Of a DNA stretch of 64,000 nt, positions 44,701-51,499 are shown one piece after another. The stretch is taken from NCBI GenBank assembly GCA_963971405.1, contig OZ020489.1:31150290-31214289 (forward strand), in the 5' to 3' direction. Each line of letters begins with the position of its first letter. Positions within the stretch are counted from its first letter, which is position 1. The notes under the pieces were generated by a model. The model was not told the origin of the DNA and ran no database searches. It was given only the letters and a program-made list of their open reading frames with translations. Origin of the DNA: Psococerastis gibbosa (taxonomy: Eukaryota; Arthropoda; Insecta; Psocodea; Psocidae). The translations under genes were made by a program, and so were the position numbers.

Positions 44701-47565
44701 TTTTACTTTTTACCAAGCAGTGCCGCAGTGTGATGTTTAGTCCACATTTTATCAGACATAGGACGTTTGAAGTAACGAAGTTAACTTATGCATTTATTTA
44801 TTTATAGTGATCAATTCTGAAGTTACTATAAAAGAAAGATCTGCTATAAGAATAGTATTGTTTTTTTATTCAAAATGTCATCTTGCGTTTTGGATTTGTG
44901 AAGCATTAATAATTTTACCATTTCAATGTGACCCATAGACTAATGAAACCCAAAGAGTATAGTTAAACAAAATGTTTTTCTACTTACGCGGACGTACCGA
45001 AACTTTTTTCATGTAATGATAACCTTTCATTTTGTACAAATTGTAGCCCTATACAGTAACCATCAAAGTAGGTTTACAATTTAGAACAAAATAACTGCAC
45101 AAATTCCACAAAATAAATAAAATTTAAATGACAGCTGTTTCGGAGGCGGGCACCATCTTCAGACTAGTTCCTATAAGTACCGTCCAGAGTAAGCAAATAA
45201 CTTAAAGGAACTAGTTTGAGGACCGTGTTCACCACCGAAACAGCTATCATATAAATTTTATTTATTTCGTGGAATTTGTGCAGTTATTTTGTAATTTTGT
45301 TCTAAATTGTAATGTATCACTTCCACGAAGTCACAGGGGAGATTCTCTCATCAAAGTAGGTATTGTAGCTTTGCCTACTTTTTTTAATTTACTTTTTTTC
45401 AAGTAAAAATGTACAAAATGTAATTGCCATGTAAAATTATTGCATTTTAGATATACAGTATGTTTTCGGATGATTTGACAAGTGTCTCGACCAGAGTAAC
45501 TGAAAATTGACTTGTTTCCTTTACTTCATTATAGGCTACCTAAAAATGTTAGGCACTTTTAAAATCTATCAGGTTACAAAGAGAAACCCCCCCCCCCCCC
45601 CAAATGTAAAAACAAAATCCTTGCATTGTTCAGTTTCACAGTTTCATGCTTCACCTGTAATTTTTTTCTCCCTCTTAAAATAGTAAAACTGTATTTTTGC
45701 ATGTAAATTCTTAAAATTTTCTGGGGGGGACCCACCGTTTTACTGGGGTATGCCATACCCCCCCCCCCCCGAACCCCTGGTAATTAGCCGCCCCCCCCCC
45801 CCCACAAATAAAATCCTGGCTACGTGCTTGTGACCAACCGCAAAATTATATCAACAGGACATTTTGAAGTTGTCCAATGCTATGGGCTAAGGCAAATCGT
45901 GGCCGCATCCAATTGTGAGACAAGCCGATATGGAACGTAGATATTGGTAACCCCTGGATTGCTTCTATTTTTTGTTTAATTTACTCAACTATTGAGATTT
46001 GGTCTATGGAAGTTGTAGAGGACTACTTCATACACAGTATCAGAGGGTATTTTTACTCCATGAACTTTGCAATGCGTTTAGTTAAGTTCATTAAATAATT
46101 ACTACACCAAAAATTAAAGTCATCCTATGATATTATGCATGGAATAGTCCTGTACAGCTCTTTCTATAGAGTAAATCTTTATAACTTACGTATTAAATAA
46201 CTTACTTTTGCTTTACTTTCTTTATCCAATGCCAGTTGAGAAGCGTCTGAGCAAACGCTAACAAAGGACTCAAATTACATTTTTCACAATTGACCAAAAA
46301 CCATTCCTTAGCTACATTCGTTTTTGCTTGGACTATGAGTTTTGAACAATTAAAATGACTGGCTCATAATTTTTTTGCTCAGTCTCACTCAAGCCTGTGA
46401 CGTATACCATCTTCCACCATCAAAATATAATCTTATCTCACTTTCCGATTTTTTGTCCTTTGTTCGCGCTTGCTCAGAGGTTCCTCAGCTCTTTGCATCT
46501 CTGCCGACGAGCCTCCCAGTAAAGACGCTTGGGGTTTCTGTCCTGTTAATTAAATTAAAAAAATAACAACCGATTAATTCAGAAGGGACCAATATCTACG
46601 TTCCACATCCTCTTACAGTTTCAACCTAATTAAAACCCTTCACCAATAAAAATTGTAAATGAATCTGGCCTGCATTTCGACTCACCCTTTGGCAAACACG
46701 ACGTCGGCTGGTTGTAGATCATAACTACTGCCATGCCCAACATGAATCCAACCGCTGCAAATACGATATACTTGCAGCGTCTGTCCTGACACATTCTGGA
46801 AAGGTGTCCCGAACTGCATCTCCGCGTGATGATCGGGGGCGTGTGTACGGTCGGCGTCGACGTCGGCACGTTCACCAGCAGGTTCTCGTGGATGCGGATG
46901 TCCTCCAGTTTCAGGCATTCATCCTGAAAAAAGTCCATCTGTAGCAATTTGCAGAAGTTGCTCGCCCTCTTACCTTCATGGCCACGCCAGCAAGCATATT
47001 CGTAAATCCGTGTTTAAAGGGGTGTTCAATTCATTTCCGGGTTTGGTCGAACCCGAAGAACGGATTTAGCTATGAATGCTTGGAGCTGATAACTACACCT
47101 TGCGCACAGGCTGCGCCAGGGATTTGATATTGACAGCTCACCCGATGTGTCATGATATATTTGATTTTACACATGTAAGGCTTTCACCCTCAGACTGTCT
47201 CTCCTAATTAATTTAACATCTGAAAATAAAAATAATGTTAAGTAGCTTTTGTAAACTCATTAATTCCATGTAAGCAGGTACTTTAGTAATCAGTAGATTT
47301 GTTCAAGAGCTTCTAGCTAATGACCCCACTCTTACAAGACTTGCAGTCGTTAACATCGGTGTTAATATTTGACATGTGTTTGGCTTTCTGACCCTGTTTT
47401 GATGATGTTGTTGCCCCTTACCTTGTGGAGCAGTCCTTCGCGTTCTTTGCGGTCGCCGCACAGGTAGCCATTGTTGACGAGGAACTGTTTGGGCGACGAA
47501 GGGGTGACGACCTCCGTTAATGCTGGCTTCGTGGGTGATGGCATTGCTGAATTTACATAGCGAAC
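14574..47565 (-). CDS. M13 family zinc metallopeptidase (neprilysin/ECE-like), 15 exons
   Basis: Exons in order of transcription: 47565-47422, 46923-46686, 30425-30387, 26371-26210, 24073-23990, 21971-21766, 20284-20105, 19859-19648, 18969-18753, 18372-18190, 18054-17892, 17252-17133, 16740-16544, 15454-15359, 14750-14574. They total 2418 nt, stay in phase throughout and end in TGA. The product is a type II membrane ectopeptidase: a cytoplasmic N-terminus of about 100 residues, a membrane anchor near residues 100-118 ([19 protein letters not shown]), the M13 N domain ([18 protein letters not shown]), NAFYNP, the zinc site HEITH near residue 640, GENIAD near 702, and the C-terminal C-x-V-W. 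Such enzymes cleave small peptides outside the cell. All catalytic residues expected for the family are present. The first listed exon starts after a splice acceptor, and its ATG (codon 8) may be the start or another exon may precede it. Which M13 subgroup it belongs to is not settled. Confidence 0.95.
15359..15454 (-). CDS. M13 peptidase, QLFFLNFAQ exon
   Basis: The exon is 96 nt encoding [12 protein letters not shown] through [13 protein letters not shown]. It is phase 0 at both ends. Confidence 0.93.
15588..16176 (+). mobile_element. Pogo/Tigger-like DNA transposon remnant
   Basis: The left end GTCGACTCTCGTTAATTC and the inverted right end (AGTCGGC near 16166) resemble Tigger/pogo termini. 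Between them one frame reads an acidic stretch and then [16 protein letters not shown], like the C-terminal tail of those transposases. The catalytic domain is absent. Confidence 0.4.
16250..16432 (+). repeat. Dispersed repeat with tRNA-like start, copy 1
   Basis: GTGCTTGCACTTGTGCGAGTC and AATCGGATACATTCATTAAA are shared with 59926-60098. GGCCAGGTGGT resembles an A box, but no good B box is seen. Confidence 0.5.
16544..16740 (-). CDS. M13 peptidase, GENIADNGG exon
   Basis: The exon is 197 nt with [12 protein letters not shown] and [10 protein letters not shown]. The Glu is the third zinc ligand, 62 residues after the first His of HEITH, close to neprilysin spacing. Confidence 0.97.
16785..16866 (+). 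mobile_element. 3' fragment of a TGCTTTCC-family element
   Basis: Only the last 80 bp remain (ATTTCGACCATTACAAAG through GGAAAGCAA). Peptidase intron. Confidence 0.5.
17133..17252 (-). CDS. M13 peptidase, HEITH zinc-site exon
   Basis: The exon is 120 nt. It encodes [11 protein letters not shown] and then [11 protein letters not shown], the catalytic HExxH zinc motif. A tandem duplication lies in the adjacent intron. Confidence 0.97.
17275..17650. repeat. Tandem duplication of about 188 bp
   Basis: TAGAATGTGGCAAGATAGTC starts both units (17275 and 17463). The units end GTCGAATCTTCGG-x-CTGA. They lie in the peptidase intron next to the HEITH exon. Confidence 0.85.
17892..18054 (-). CDS. M13 peptidase, NAFYNP substrate-binding exon
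   Basis: The exon is 163 nt from [11 protein letters not shown] to [14 protein letters not shown]. The NAFY motif binds the substrate backbone in M13 enzymes. Confidence 0.95.
18190..18372 (-). CDS. M13 peptidase, WMDDETR exon
   Basis: The exon is 183 nt, phase 0 at both ends, with [22 protein letters not shown] and ERIGYP. Confidence 0.95.
18753..18969 (-). CDS. M13 peptidase, NYVLWRL exon
   Basis: The exon is 217 nt with [17 protein letters not shown] and [13 protein letters not shown], all standard M13 blocks. Donor AAG-GTAAAG. Confidence 0.95.
19648..19859 (-). CDS. M13 peptidase, [10 protein letters not shown] exon
   Basis: The exon is 212 nt from [10 protein letters not shown] through [15 protein letters not shown] to ILRQTDR. 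The split Arg codon joins the next exon. Confidence 0.9.
20105..20284 (-). CDS. M13 peptidase, [11 protein letters not shown] exon
   Basis: The exon is 180 nt, phase 0 at both ends, carrying [10 protein letters not shown] and FEQQLAN. The open frame runs past the donor GTAAGT, but that extension has no M13 similarity. Confidence 0.95.
20548..21129 (+). mobile_element. TGCTTTCC-family TIR element, 3' truncated
   Basis: Starts in AACCGGTCCGAGTTTACTCG and carries the family interior (ACAGACCAATACATT, CAAGGGGCAAG, CGTTGGAGCCG). The 3' terminus is missing. No coding capacity. Confidence 0.75.
21766..21971 (-). CDS. M13 peptidase, GGWPV exon
   Basis: The exon is 206 nt with [11 protein letters not shown] and the D-x-KNSS stretch ending in HILQ just before [10 protein letters not shown] of the next exon. 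Splice signals are clean. Confidence 0.95.
22195..22412 (-). repeat. Dispersed repeat, copy 1
   Basis: GTATCTGTACTTGGTTAAGT through CATGGGGTCGTTGGCATTGG is an inverted match to 23525-23720 and 38682-38900. No coding. Peptidase intron. Confidence 0.75.
23196..23384 (-). mobile_element. tRNA-derived SINE copy
   Basis: Minus copy with both Pol III boxes (GGACTCGAACC at 23322). Its translated B box creates a spurious GLEPT peptide. Confidence 0.9.
23525..23720 (+). repeat. Dispersed repeat, copy 2
   Basis: Shares CTTGTCCAATGCCAACGACC and GCGATAATGGACAAGCT with copies 1 and 3. Confidence 0.75.
23990..24073 (-). CDS. M13 peptidase, YKSCMD exon
   Basis: The exon is 84 nt and encodes the stretch from VLEEP to LFYKSCMDL, typical of the M13 N domain. 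It is in phase on both sides. Confidence 0.9.
24298..25103 (+). mobile_element. Complete TGCTTTCC-family TIR element
   Basis: The element is 806 bp with 15-bp terminal inverted repeats TGCTTTCCAATTTAT at both ends. There is a long G run near 24387, (GACA)n-like bases near 24966 and no ORF. Best-preserved copy in the window, with 48267-49087. Confidence 0.85.
25588..25829 (-). mobile_element. Retroposon (SINE-like) with 15-bp target duplication
   Basis: CTCGTCTGTAGTATA is duplicated at 25573-25587 and 25830-25844. On the minus strand the body starts GCCGGCCGCC and ends in a (CTA)n tail. Related copies at 25870-26197 and 61195-61400 share GGTGGACCTCCTGAT. Confidence 0.75.
25870..26197 (-). repeat. 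Second copy of the GGTGGACCTCCTGAT repeat
   Basis: Shares AGTGGATTCCGAACCACTTG with 25588-25829 and extra left sequence with 61195-61400. It ends about 13 bp from a peptidase exon. Confidence 0.7.
26210..26371 (-). CDS. M13 peptidase, [10 protein letters not shown] exon
   Basis: The exon is 162 nt with the family's DL-x-x-x-PC-x-DFF-x-Y-x-CG-x-W signature. A dispersed repeat begins only about 13 nt beyond its splice donor. Confidence 0.95.
26515..26897. mobile_element. GGCGG-family MITE with an inner MITE
   Basis: Outer ends GGCGAGGTTTCCACCGACC. The inner copy at 26586-26823 is centred between the arms. It lies in the peptidase intron between the 39-nt exon and the CGSW exon. Confidence 0.85.
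26960..27357. mobile_element. TTAA-flanked palindromic element
   Basis: The 398-bp hairpin has ends GAGGATATGC inverted at both sides, directly flanked by TTAA (26956-26959, 27358-27361). The duplication suggests piggyBac-type mobilisation. Each arm holds the motif GTTGTAGAAGACTACTTCAT or a near copy. Confidence 0.8.
27362..29105. other. Peptidase intron sequence
   Basis: AT-rich, with a C run and CTGGCTACGGCCTTGG end of a G/C-run element near 27780-27806. No exon seen. Confidence 0.4.
29106..29830. repeat. Tandem array, about 3 units of 233-240 bp
   Basis: CGCCCAACACATGCACTACC recurs at 29106, 29339 and 29578, and TGGATCGAGTACCGCATATT recurs at matching offsets. The third unit diverges after about 29740. 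Minus-strand reading frames repeat accordingly and are not taken as genes. Peptidase intron. Confidence 0.85.
30387..30425 (-). CDS. M13 peptidase, 39-nt micro-exon
   Basis: Bounded by AG at 30427-30426 and GTGAGT. It encodes [13 protein letters not shown], the first Cys pair of the M13 ectodomain. Its phase (2 + 36 + 1) fits both neighbours exactly. Confidence 0.85.
30515..31072 (+). mobile_element. Diverged TGCTTTCC-family element
   Basis: Shares CAGACCAATA, GCAGGGTATGCC, GAGCCGTTTTTG and the terminal CCGTCACAAAG block with the family. The ends are eroded. Confidence 0.6.
31105..31487. mobile_element. GGCGG-family MITE with an inner MITE
   Basis: Outer ends GGTGCCCATTCCATTGACC. The inner copy at 31175-31416 interrupts a palindrome whose repaired centre would read GACTTAAGTC. 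Confidence 0.85.
31968..32092 (+). mobile_element. tRNA-derived SINE copy, 3' truncated
   Basis: tRNA-like head and GGCCATGCTTCGGAGG. It stops after GTGGCCCCGAGTAAG. Confidence 0.85.
32093..34689. other. Peptidase intron 2, left part
   Basis: No exon fits the peptidase phase. TTAAGAGGATAT at 33427 resembles the terminus of the TTAA palindrome family, with a possible partner CATATCCTCTTAA at 38426. G/C-run sequence near 33950. Confidence 0.4.
34690..35995 (+). pseudogene. RTE-like LINE remnant, frameshifted
   Basis: Blocks readable across frames: [17 protein letters not shown] (about 34820), [19 protein letters not shown], then [16 protein letters not shown] (35109 frame), [22 protein letters not shown] and the tail [15 protein letters not shown] with [13 protein letters not shown] (35680 frame). 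The RT active site reads FVDD. Several frameshifts and stops make it inactive. It lies in the large peptidase intron. Confidence 0.8.
36019..36697 (+). mobile_element. TGCTTTCC-family TIR element
   Basis: Both 15-bp termini are present (TGCTTTCCAATTT at 36019, inverted at 36697). The interior has a deletion relative to 24298-25103. Confidence 0.8.
36700..37660 (+). pseudogene. Decayed LINE reverse transcriptase fragment
   Basis: The 36751 frame shows [17 protein letters not shown] and FADM. The 36979 frame shows [12 protein letters not shown], and IRPHYSYC follows near 37233. Stops and frameshifts are frequent. It lies directly after a TGCTTTCC-family element. Confidence 0.65.
37661..38681. 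other. Peptidase intron 2, middle part
   Basis: AT-rich, no coding signal. Ends with a TTAA-family terminus near 38426. Confidence 0.4.
38682..38900 (+). repeat. Dispersed repeat, copy 3
   Basis: Shares CTTGTCCAATGCCAACGACC and GAAAGCATGACTTAACCAAG with the other copies. Confidence 0.75.
39044..39216 (-). mobile_element. tRNA-derived SINE copy
   Basis: Minus copy from TTCTATTACTAAGCCAACC to GTCCTGATG, diverged in the middle. B box intact. Confidence 0.85.
39836..40437 (-). mobile_element. tRNA-derived SINE split by a MITE
   Basis: SINE bases at 39836-39846 and 40258-40437 are separated by the MITE at 39847-40254 and one TAA copy. Confidence 0.9.
39847..40254. mobile_element. GGCGCC MITE inserted into a SINE
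   Basis: Ends GGCGCCCATTCCACATACGT, inverted at 40254, with TAA on both sides (39844-39846, 40255-40257). The flanking bases rejoin to a continuous SINE, so the TAA duplication is directly demonstrated. Confidence 0.9.
40496..40760. mobile_element. GGCGG-family palindromic MITE
   Basis: Ends GGCGGCAATTCCACCGGCG. The hairpin has the GGAGACTA-x-TATGTAGATACTTA block on both arms and TGTCTGCTACCA in the middle. Confidence 0.8.
41187..41202 (+). promoter_or_regulatory. Possible 5' non-coding exon end with E2F-like site upstream of thymidine kinase
   Basis: At 41188-41197 the minus strand reads TTTTCGCGGT, one base from the E2F consensus TTTSSCGC, and GTAAGT follows at 41198. Because thymidine kinase ATG is preceded by a splice acceptor, this could be the end of a leader exon with an S-phase element. 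This is inference from short matches only. Confidence 0.2.
41561..41920. mobile_element. Palindromic element with the shared GTAGAAGACTACTTCAT core
   Basis: Arms TTTGGCTCATCAAAGTTGTA and the inverted copy near 41822-41848 match the core of the TTAA family, but the termini (ACAGCCCGTAGGAAAGTGG) differ. Confidence 0.65.
42318..42560 (+). CDS. TK1: Thymidine kinase coding exon 1
   Basis: The exon has 81 codons from ATG at 42318 to TCG before GTGAGA. It carries the P-loop and the THD block. Confidence 0.95.
42318..44670 (+). CDS. TK1: Cytosolic thymidine kinase, two coding exons
   Basis: Coding exons 42318-42560 and 44215-44670 join in phase 0 to 232 codons plus TGA, close to the 234 residues of human TK1. 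The enzyme phosphorylates thymidine to dTMP in the nucleotide salvage pathway. Visible motifs: P-loop [14 protein letters not shown] near residue 25, a [11 protein letters not shown] block, the catalytic DEGQFF of exon 2, zinc ligands in CMVC and CRECY, and the TK1 tail motif [12 protein letters not shown]. No KEN box is seen in the tail. An acceptor AG at 42311-42312 lies just before ATG, so a 5' non-coding exon is likely. The whole gene sits inside the second intron of the M13 peptidase, on the opposite strand. Its own intron contains a palindromic MITE (43720-44111). Confidence 0.96.
43720..44111. mobile_element. Palindromic element in the thymidine kinase intron
   Basis: Same family as 26960-27357. 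Right end AGCATATCCTC followed by TTAA at 44112, left flank changed. Arms carry GTTGTAGAAGACTACTTCAT. Confidence 0.8.
44215..44670 (+). CDS. TK1: Thymidine kinase coding exon 2
   Basis: AG at 44213-44214, then [20 protein letters not shown] and the zinc-binding Cys pairs, to TGA at 44668-44670. Confidence 0.95.
   Translation, partial: EHRSIAMQYDVIGIDEGQFFPDLIAFTESLADAGKTLVVAALDGTYQRTGFGSVLQLVPLAESVVKLSAVCMVCCGDASFTHRISGDKQVELIGGSDKYQAVCRECYKGTPVFPNNKRVRTPLKAMVDNGCVDESPKKRMLFADNELLKSH
45076..45310. mobile_element. Hairpin MITE downstream of thymidine kinase
   Basis: ACAATTTAGAACAAAATAAC and CACAAATTCCAC at the left are inverted at 45243-45310. GCTGTTTCGG pairs with CCGAAACAGC. 235 bp, no ORF. 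It lies about 400 bp after the kinase stop. Confidence 0.75.
45919..46613. mobile_element. Larger palindromic element with the shared core
   Basis: TGGAACGTAGATATTGGT near 45931 is inverted near 46588-46606. The core GAAGTTGTAGAGGACTACTTCAT appears in one arm and a diverged copy in the other. Internal sequence without coding. Confidence 0.55.
46686..46923 (-). CDS. M13 peptidase, membrane-anchor exon
   Basis: The exon is 238 nt. It encodes a Thr/Pro-rich cytoplasmic stretch, a basic patch (CQDRRCKY) and a hydrophobic segment of about 19 residues. It ends in phase 1 (AAG G before GTGAGT), which pairs with the 39-nt exon 16.3 kb away. Confidence 0.8.
47422..47565 (-). CDS. M13 peptidase, first visible coding exon (cytoplasmic N-terminus)
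   Basis: The exon has 48 codons between AG at 47567-47566 and GTAAGG. It is polar and Pro/Lys/Ser-rich, with an in-frame ATG at codon 8 that could be the start codon. The assignment rests on phase and on joining cleanly to the anchor exon. Confidence 0.65.
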
Positions 47566-48266
47566 CTGAAACCAATCATATTTTCAAACGAATAGGATTT
47601 TTGTGGTTAGTATGTTTGTACATCCGAAACGGCGGAACTCTGCGTCCAGCTGCATTTTGGCCTCGTCTTCGTTTAGGCCTCCTACATGGCTCTAAAGTTT
47701 CGTTATTAGATTTGTTGAGAAACCTTTGTAAATTAGAAGATCTGACGCTAGTTTTTTAATCAGCAGTACAATTGAATTTTCGTAATAGTTACAGTGTTAA
47801 GTTTCAATTTATTACAGTCGACGCTAGTCAAAGAAATGTTCACTCTAAATTGGGACATGCATAATCACAGTAAATAGTAAATATTAAAATAACCAAGTCC
47901 AAATTTAAAGTGAAACTTTTTTTAAATTGCGTCGGTTGTACCTACAATATAATTGGTACTTCTCTGTTTGCCCGGATTCACCCAGTCAGAGGTACGAATT
48001 AACTTATATAAGTACTCTTAATTAGCCAGTACGAAATTCTGTTAAGACCGTATAATTAAATTTACGAGATAAAGTAATGTGCTCATGGGGTAGGAAATAG
48101 GAATTCGTCGTTCTCTTTAGGAAGGTCTGAAAATGTTTTTAATTCTCATATTTCTTATTTAAAGCAACAACATGCATTTTTTCAGATTTCATCAACATCT
48201 GCATCAGATTTCAATAGTTAGCCCTCTCCGATTATTTTTCTTATAGCACAATACATATATATTTTT
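47566..48266. other. Upstream flank of the peptidase gene
   Basis: May hold a leader exon or promoter. Nothing specific recognised. Confidence 0.3.
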
Positions 48267-49087
48267 TGCTTTCCAATTTATACGTAGTATAAGGAAAGCT
48301 TTGTGACGGTCGAAATTTTAGATTCCGAGATTTCAACGGATTTACACGTTTTGAGGTCCCAGGAACCCAAAAAAGTGTTTTTTTACGAAATGTCTGTCTG
48401 TGCGTCAATTTCCGGGCAAACTACTCGGTCGATTTTGATGAAATTTGGCATGTAGGTTCACAAAAATCATGCCTCGGAACAATTTTTTTTATTTGGGGCT
48501 ATCTCAATTTGGGGGGGGGGTTTCATTCTCAAAAAACTCCAAAAAAACGTCTAAAAAAATTATTTCTGAAAAACGGCTCCAACGATTTCTTTTAAATTCA
48601 AATATATTGTAGTTGTTATTAATGTTGATAAAATGCGGGGGGTCGCTTGCCCCTTGATAGTTTGCTTCTGGGGGTAAAAAAATAAAAATAACTAAATTTT
48701 CATGAAAAATGTGAAAAATGACTAAAAAATAGTTTTTCTGCGAAACCTTTCAATCGATGATTTCTACTTTCAGGTATGTATGTTTTAGGTGTTAAATTGA
48801 GTAACGAAACTGGACAGGTTGCTTTCCCAGAAAAGTATTTGGTATTGTACAAAAATTTTTTTTTTTTTTAATGATAGATAATCCACGCTCAAATGCATTG
48901 CGTGCCCTGCCAGTATTGCTGTGTGGTAATGTGTTGGTCTGACCTATCTAGAATTTACCTCACCTCCAGTGACGTCAGGTGGACACCCCCCCCCCCCCCG
49001 AGTTATTGGAAATTTAACCATAGGAAAATTATTTACCATGGAATTATTCATTTTCTCTATCTACTAATTTTGATAAATTGGAAAGCA
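48267..49087 (-). mobile_element. Complete TGCTTTCC-family TIR element
   Basis: Minus-strand copy with both TGCTTTCCAATTTAT ends. Conserved bases continue outside it at 49088-49116 (CGAGTAAACTCGGACC), as in the 24298 and 20548 copies. Confidence 0.85.
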
Positions 49088-51089
49088 TGTTCGAGTAAAC
49101 TCGGACCGGTTCTTTTAAGTTATGCTATAGCATTAGGCTTCTGCCATCAGCTTTCTTGCAGCCCAATACAACACATAATTTATGATCGATGTTTCATGAG
49201 AAGCTCGACTTTTTTCAAAATAATGGGCAGTGTAGTCCGATTTGCTTTTAATGCTTTACTCATCTTACGTGCATCCCATGTTAGGACCTAGCGCACCATA
49301 GCTCGATAGGCGTTAGTAAAGGTCGATGAGTGAAGTTGTCACCGGCAAAGGGCAAAGAATGTCAATCGGCTTCTTGAAAAGACAATGCAAGTCATCCATT
49401 ATAAAGTTAATGAACGTTGAAAATTGTTCGCAATCCATCTATCACCTTCTGATAGTGTCTAATTACGGATAAGCTGGTTTTTTTTCGTGGTACCTGCGGA
49501 GCGTGTAGGACTGCCAATGACGCAAACTGATTATCGTTGTCTTGTTTTTGTCAATTATTTTTGCATGGACTATGTTGCCACTTGCCAGTTAGCACAAAGT
49601 CGAATCAATTGGTTCATCTGTATGTTTTGATTTGGTTATTGACACGTGCCAGTTTTACGTGTGCTGCTGACACATGTTGAAGGACAACTGGTAATTAGGT
49701 TTATTTTATGTTTTTTATTAAAACATGTCTTATCTATGAGCGTTGGCATGTAACACTTACAAAAAATGTCTGAACAAGTGAAAAGATTGAAAGACAGGTT
49801 AGTTTGTAATTTTCCTATAAACCTGTCTTAAGGAATAAAGATAAAAATTCATGCGACTATTGCTATAAAATAATATTATTTAACATTCTTGAAAGAAACA
49901 TTACATGCAAACAGGCCAGTCTACTGTATACACATAATAGTCTCCTTATTAACTTTGTAAAGTAACTTGTAACCTTGTTTATTCACAATGAGTGACTGCC
50001 TACTGTATTTTAGATACTACATTGTACAATGTTAGTCCAAAAGCACTTTTTTTTTAAACTAATGAGGGACCGTTTTGAAATTTGTGGTCTAGTGCTAGGT
50101 CACAGTTGGGGGCCTTTCTTCGGCAACAGTGTGGTCACATCAGTTATATATAGAATATACATTTTAATTGTATAATCAGATCCGAAATACATTATGTTTC
50201 ATGAAGGGCGACATATTTAAAACCAACTGATAAGCAAATAGTAGCCTATGTGTCTATACTAGTTTAAGCTATACTGTACCGTATATATTTGATTACAAAT
50301 CTAGTTAGGAGGTTCACCTAAAAAATACATAAACTCTATGGCATCTGTTAAAGAAAATTGTATTGGTAGATTAGATTACAGGCCGTTGAATTTAAATCAG
50401 GCTGCCGTATTAAATAAACAACAAAAAACTAACACTAACCTACCAGCAATATTTTTTTTTTGTATGTGAATCATTTGACCTGAAAAAAAGAAGCGAGCAA
50501 AAACATTCAGAGTTGAGCATTTATTTTTTTATTTTATTTTTTTGTAAAGAAGCGGGAGGGAGGAAATGGGAAAATATGGCCAGGAAATGCTAGAAGCGCA
50601 CTCAGCCAGGAGAGCAGCAAAATATTATGGGATCAAAAAGTTGTTGAGAGGAAAAAACCGGGGGAGGGGGCGTACCCCCCCCCCCCTTTATCTGGCTCCG
50701 AACACACTCGCGGGTTTGCTTTAGAGTTTGCCCTTTATAGGCATTTTCAATGTCGGAAATGTGTTTTTTTGTGATTTTATTAAGGCTCCCTCCCTCATCT
50801 CGTCATTCTACATATGGAGCTAGAAATACTTTTTCCCCTCTTCGCTTTGCCGATTTCATTACACCCCTATACAACTTCATTCGTGTGATCATTAATCCTA
50901 TTTGGTCCTTTCTTTAGACCCGGCACACACGGACTATTTGATACGCGTGATTTCCCATCGTCTTTTTCCACTGTAGGAATAGAGCAGTCGATTTTTGCAG
51001 CTGGCGTGAAGGGGTTGAAATTATTAACAAAATAGCTTTGAATAGCACTTTCCGTTCTAAAATTGTCTTGTTTTCATTTTAATCCCAGT
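49088..51089. other. AT-rich DNA, no gene seen
   Basis: A fragment at 49128-49172 (CCATCAGCTTTCTTGCAGCC) recurs at 26440-26500. G/C run near 50670. Otherwise nothing recognised. Confidence 0.4.
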
Positions 51090-51483
51090 TAAGGCTGAGT
51101 GTTCAAAATGTTTTGTAACAAGAAATTATCGTACTTTTTCGACGAAATTAATTAATTGCTCGTTCCACAGCCACAAAGATATAAAAGGGAACAGATGAAA
51201 AAATCTTAAAAAATACGAGCGTTCTGTGAAAGCTGTCTATTTCCCTTACAGATAAATTTACAACTGTGCTACAATATGGGTTTAAGGCTATTTATCCAAT
51301 TTTTTTAAGGTAATAATATTTCAGTTCGGAAAATATAAACTTCCTGCGATAACTTGGATTTTTTATGAGTTTTTTATCTGTTCACTTTGTTATCTTTGTA
51401 TCTGTGGAATGAGCAATAAATTATTTTCGTCAAAAAATCTGTAAAATTTCTTGTTTACAAAACATTTTGAACACTCAGCCTTA
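51090..51483. mobile_element. TAAGGCTGAGTG-ended palindromic MITE
   Basis: TAAGGCTGAGTGTTCAAAAT at the left is inverted at 51464-51483. About 90 bp of each arm pair. A diverged relative lies at 2290-2570 (shared GTGGAACGAGAAATTAATTA type sequence). Confidence 0.75.
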
Positions 51484-51499
51484 TCACGAAATGGCATGG

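Noticed and set aside
46375..46566. 63-codon plus frame
   Set aside because: Inside a palindromic element, no similarity.
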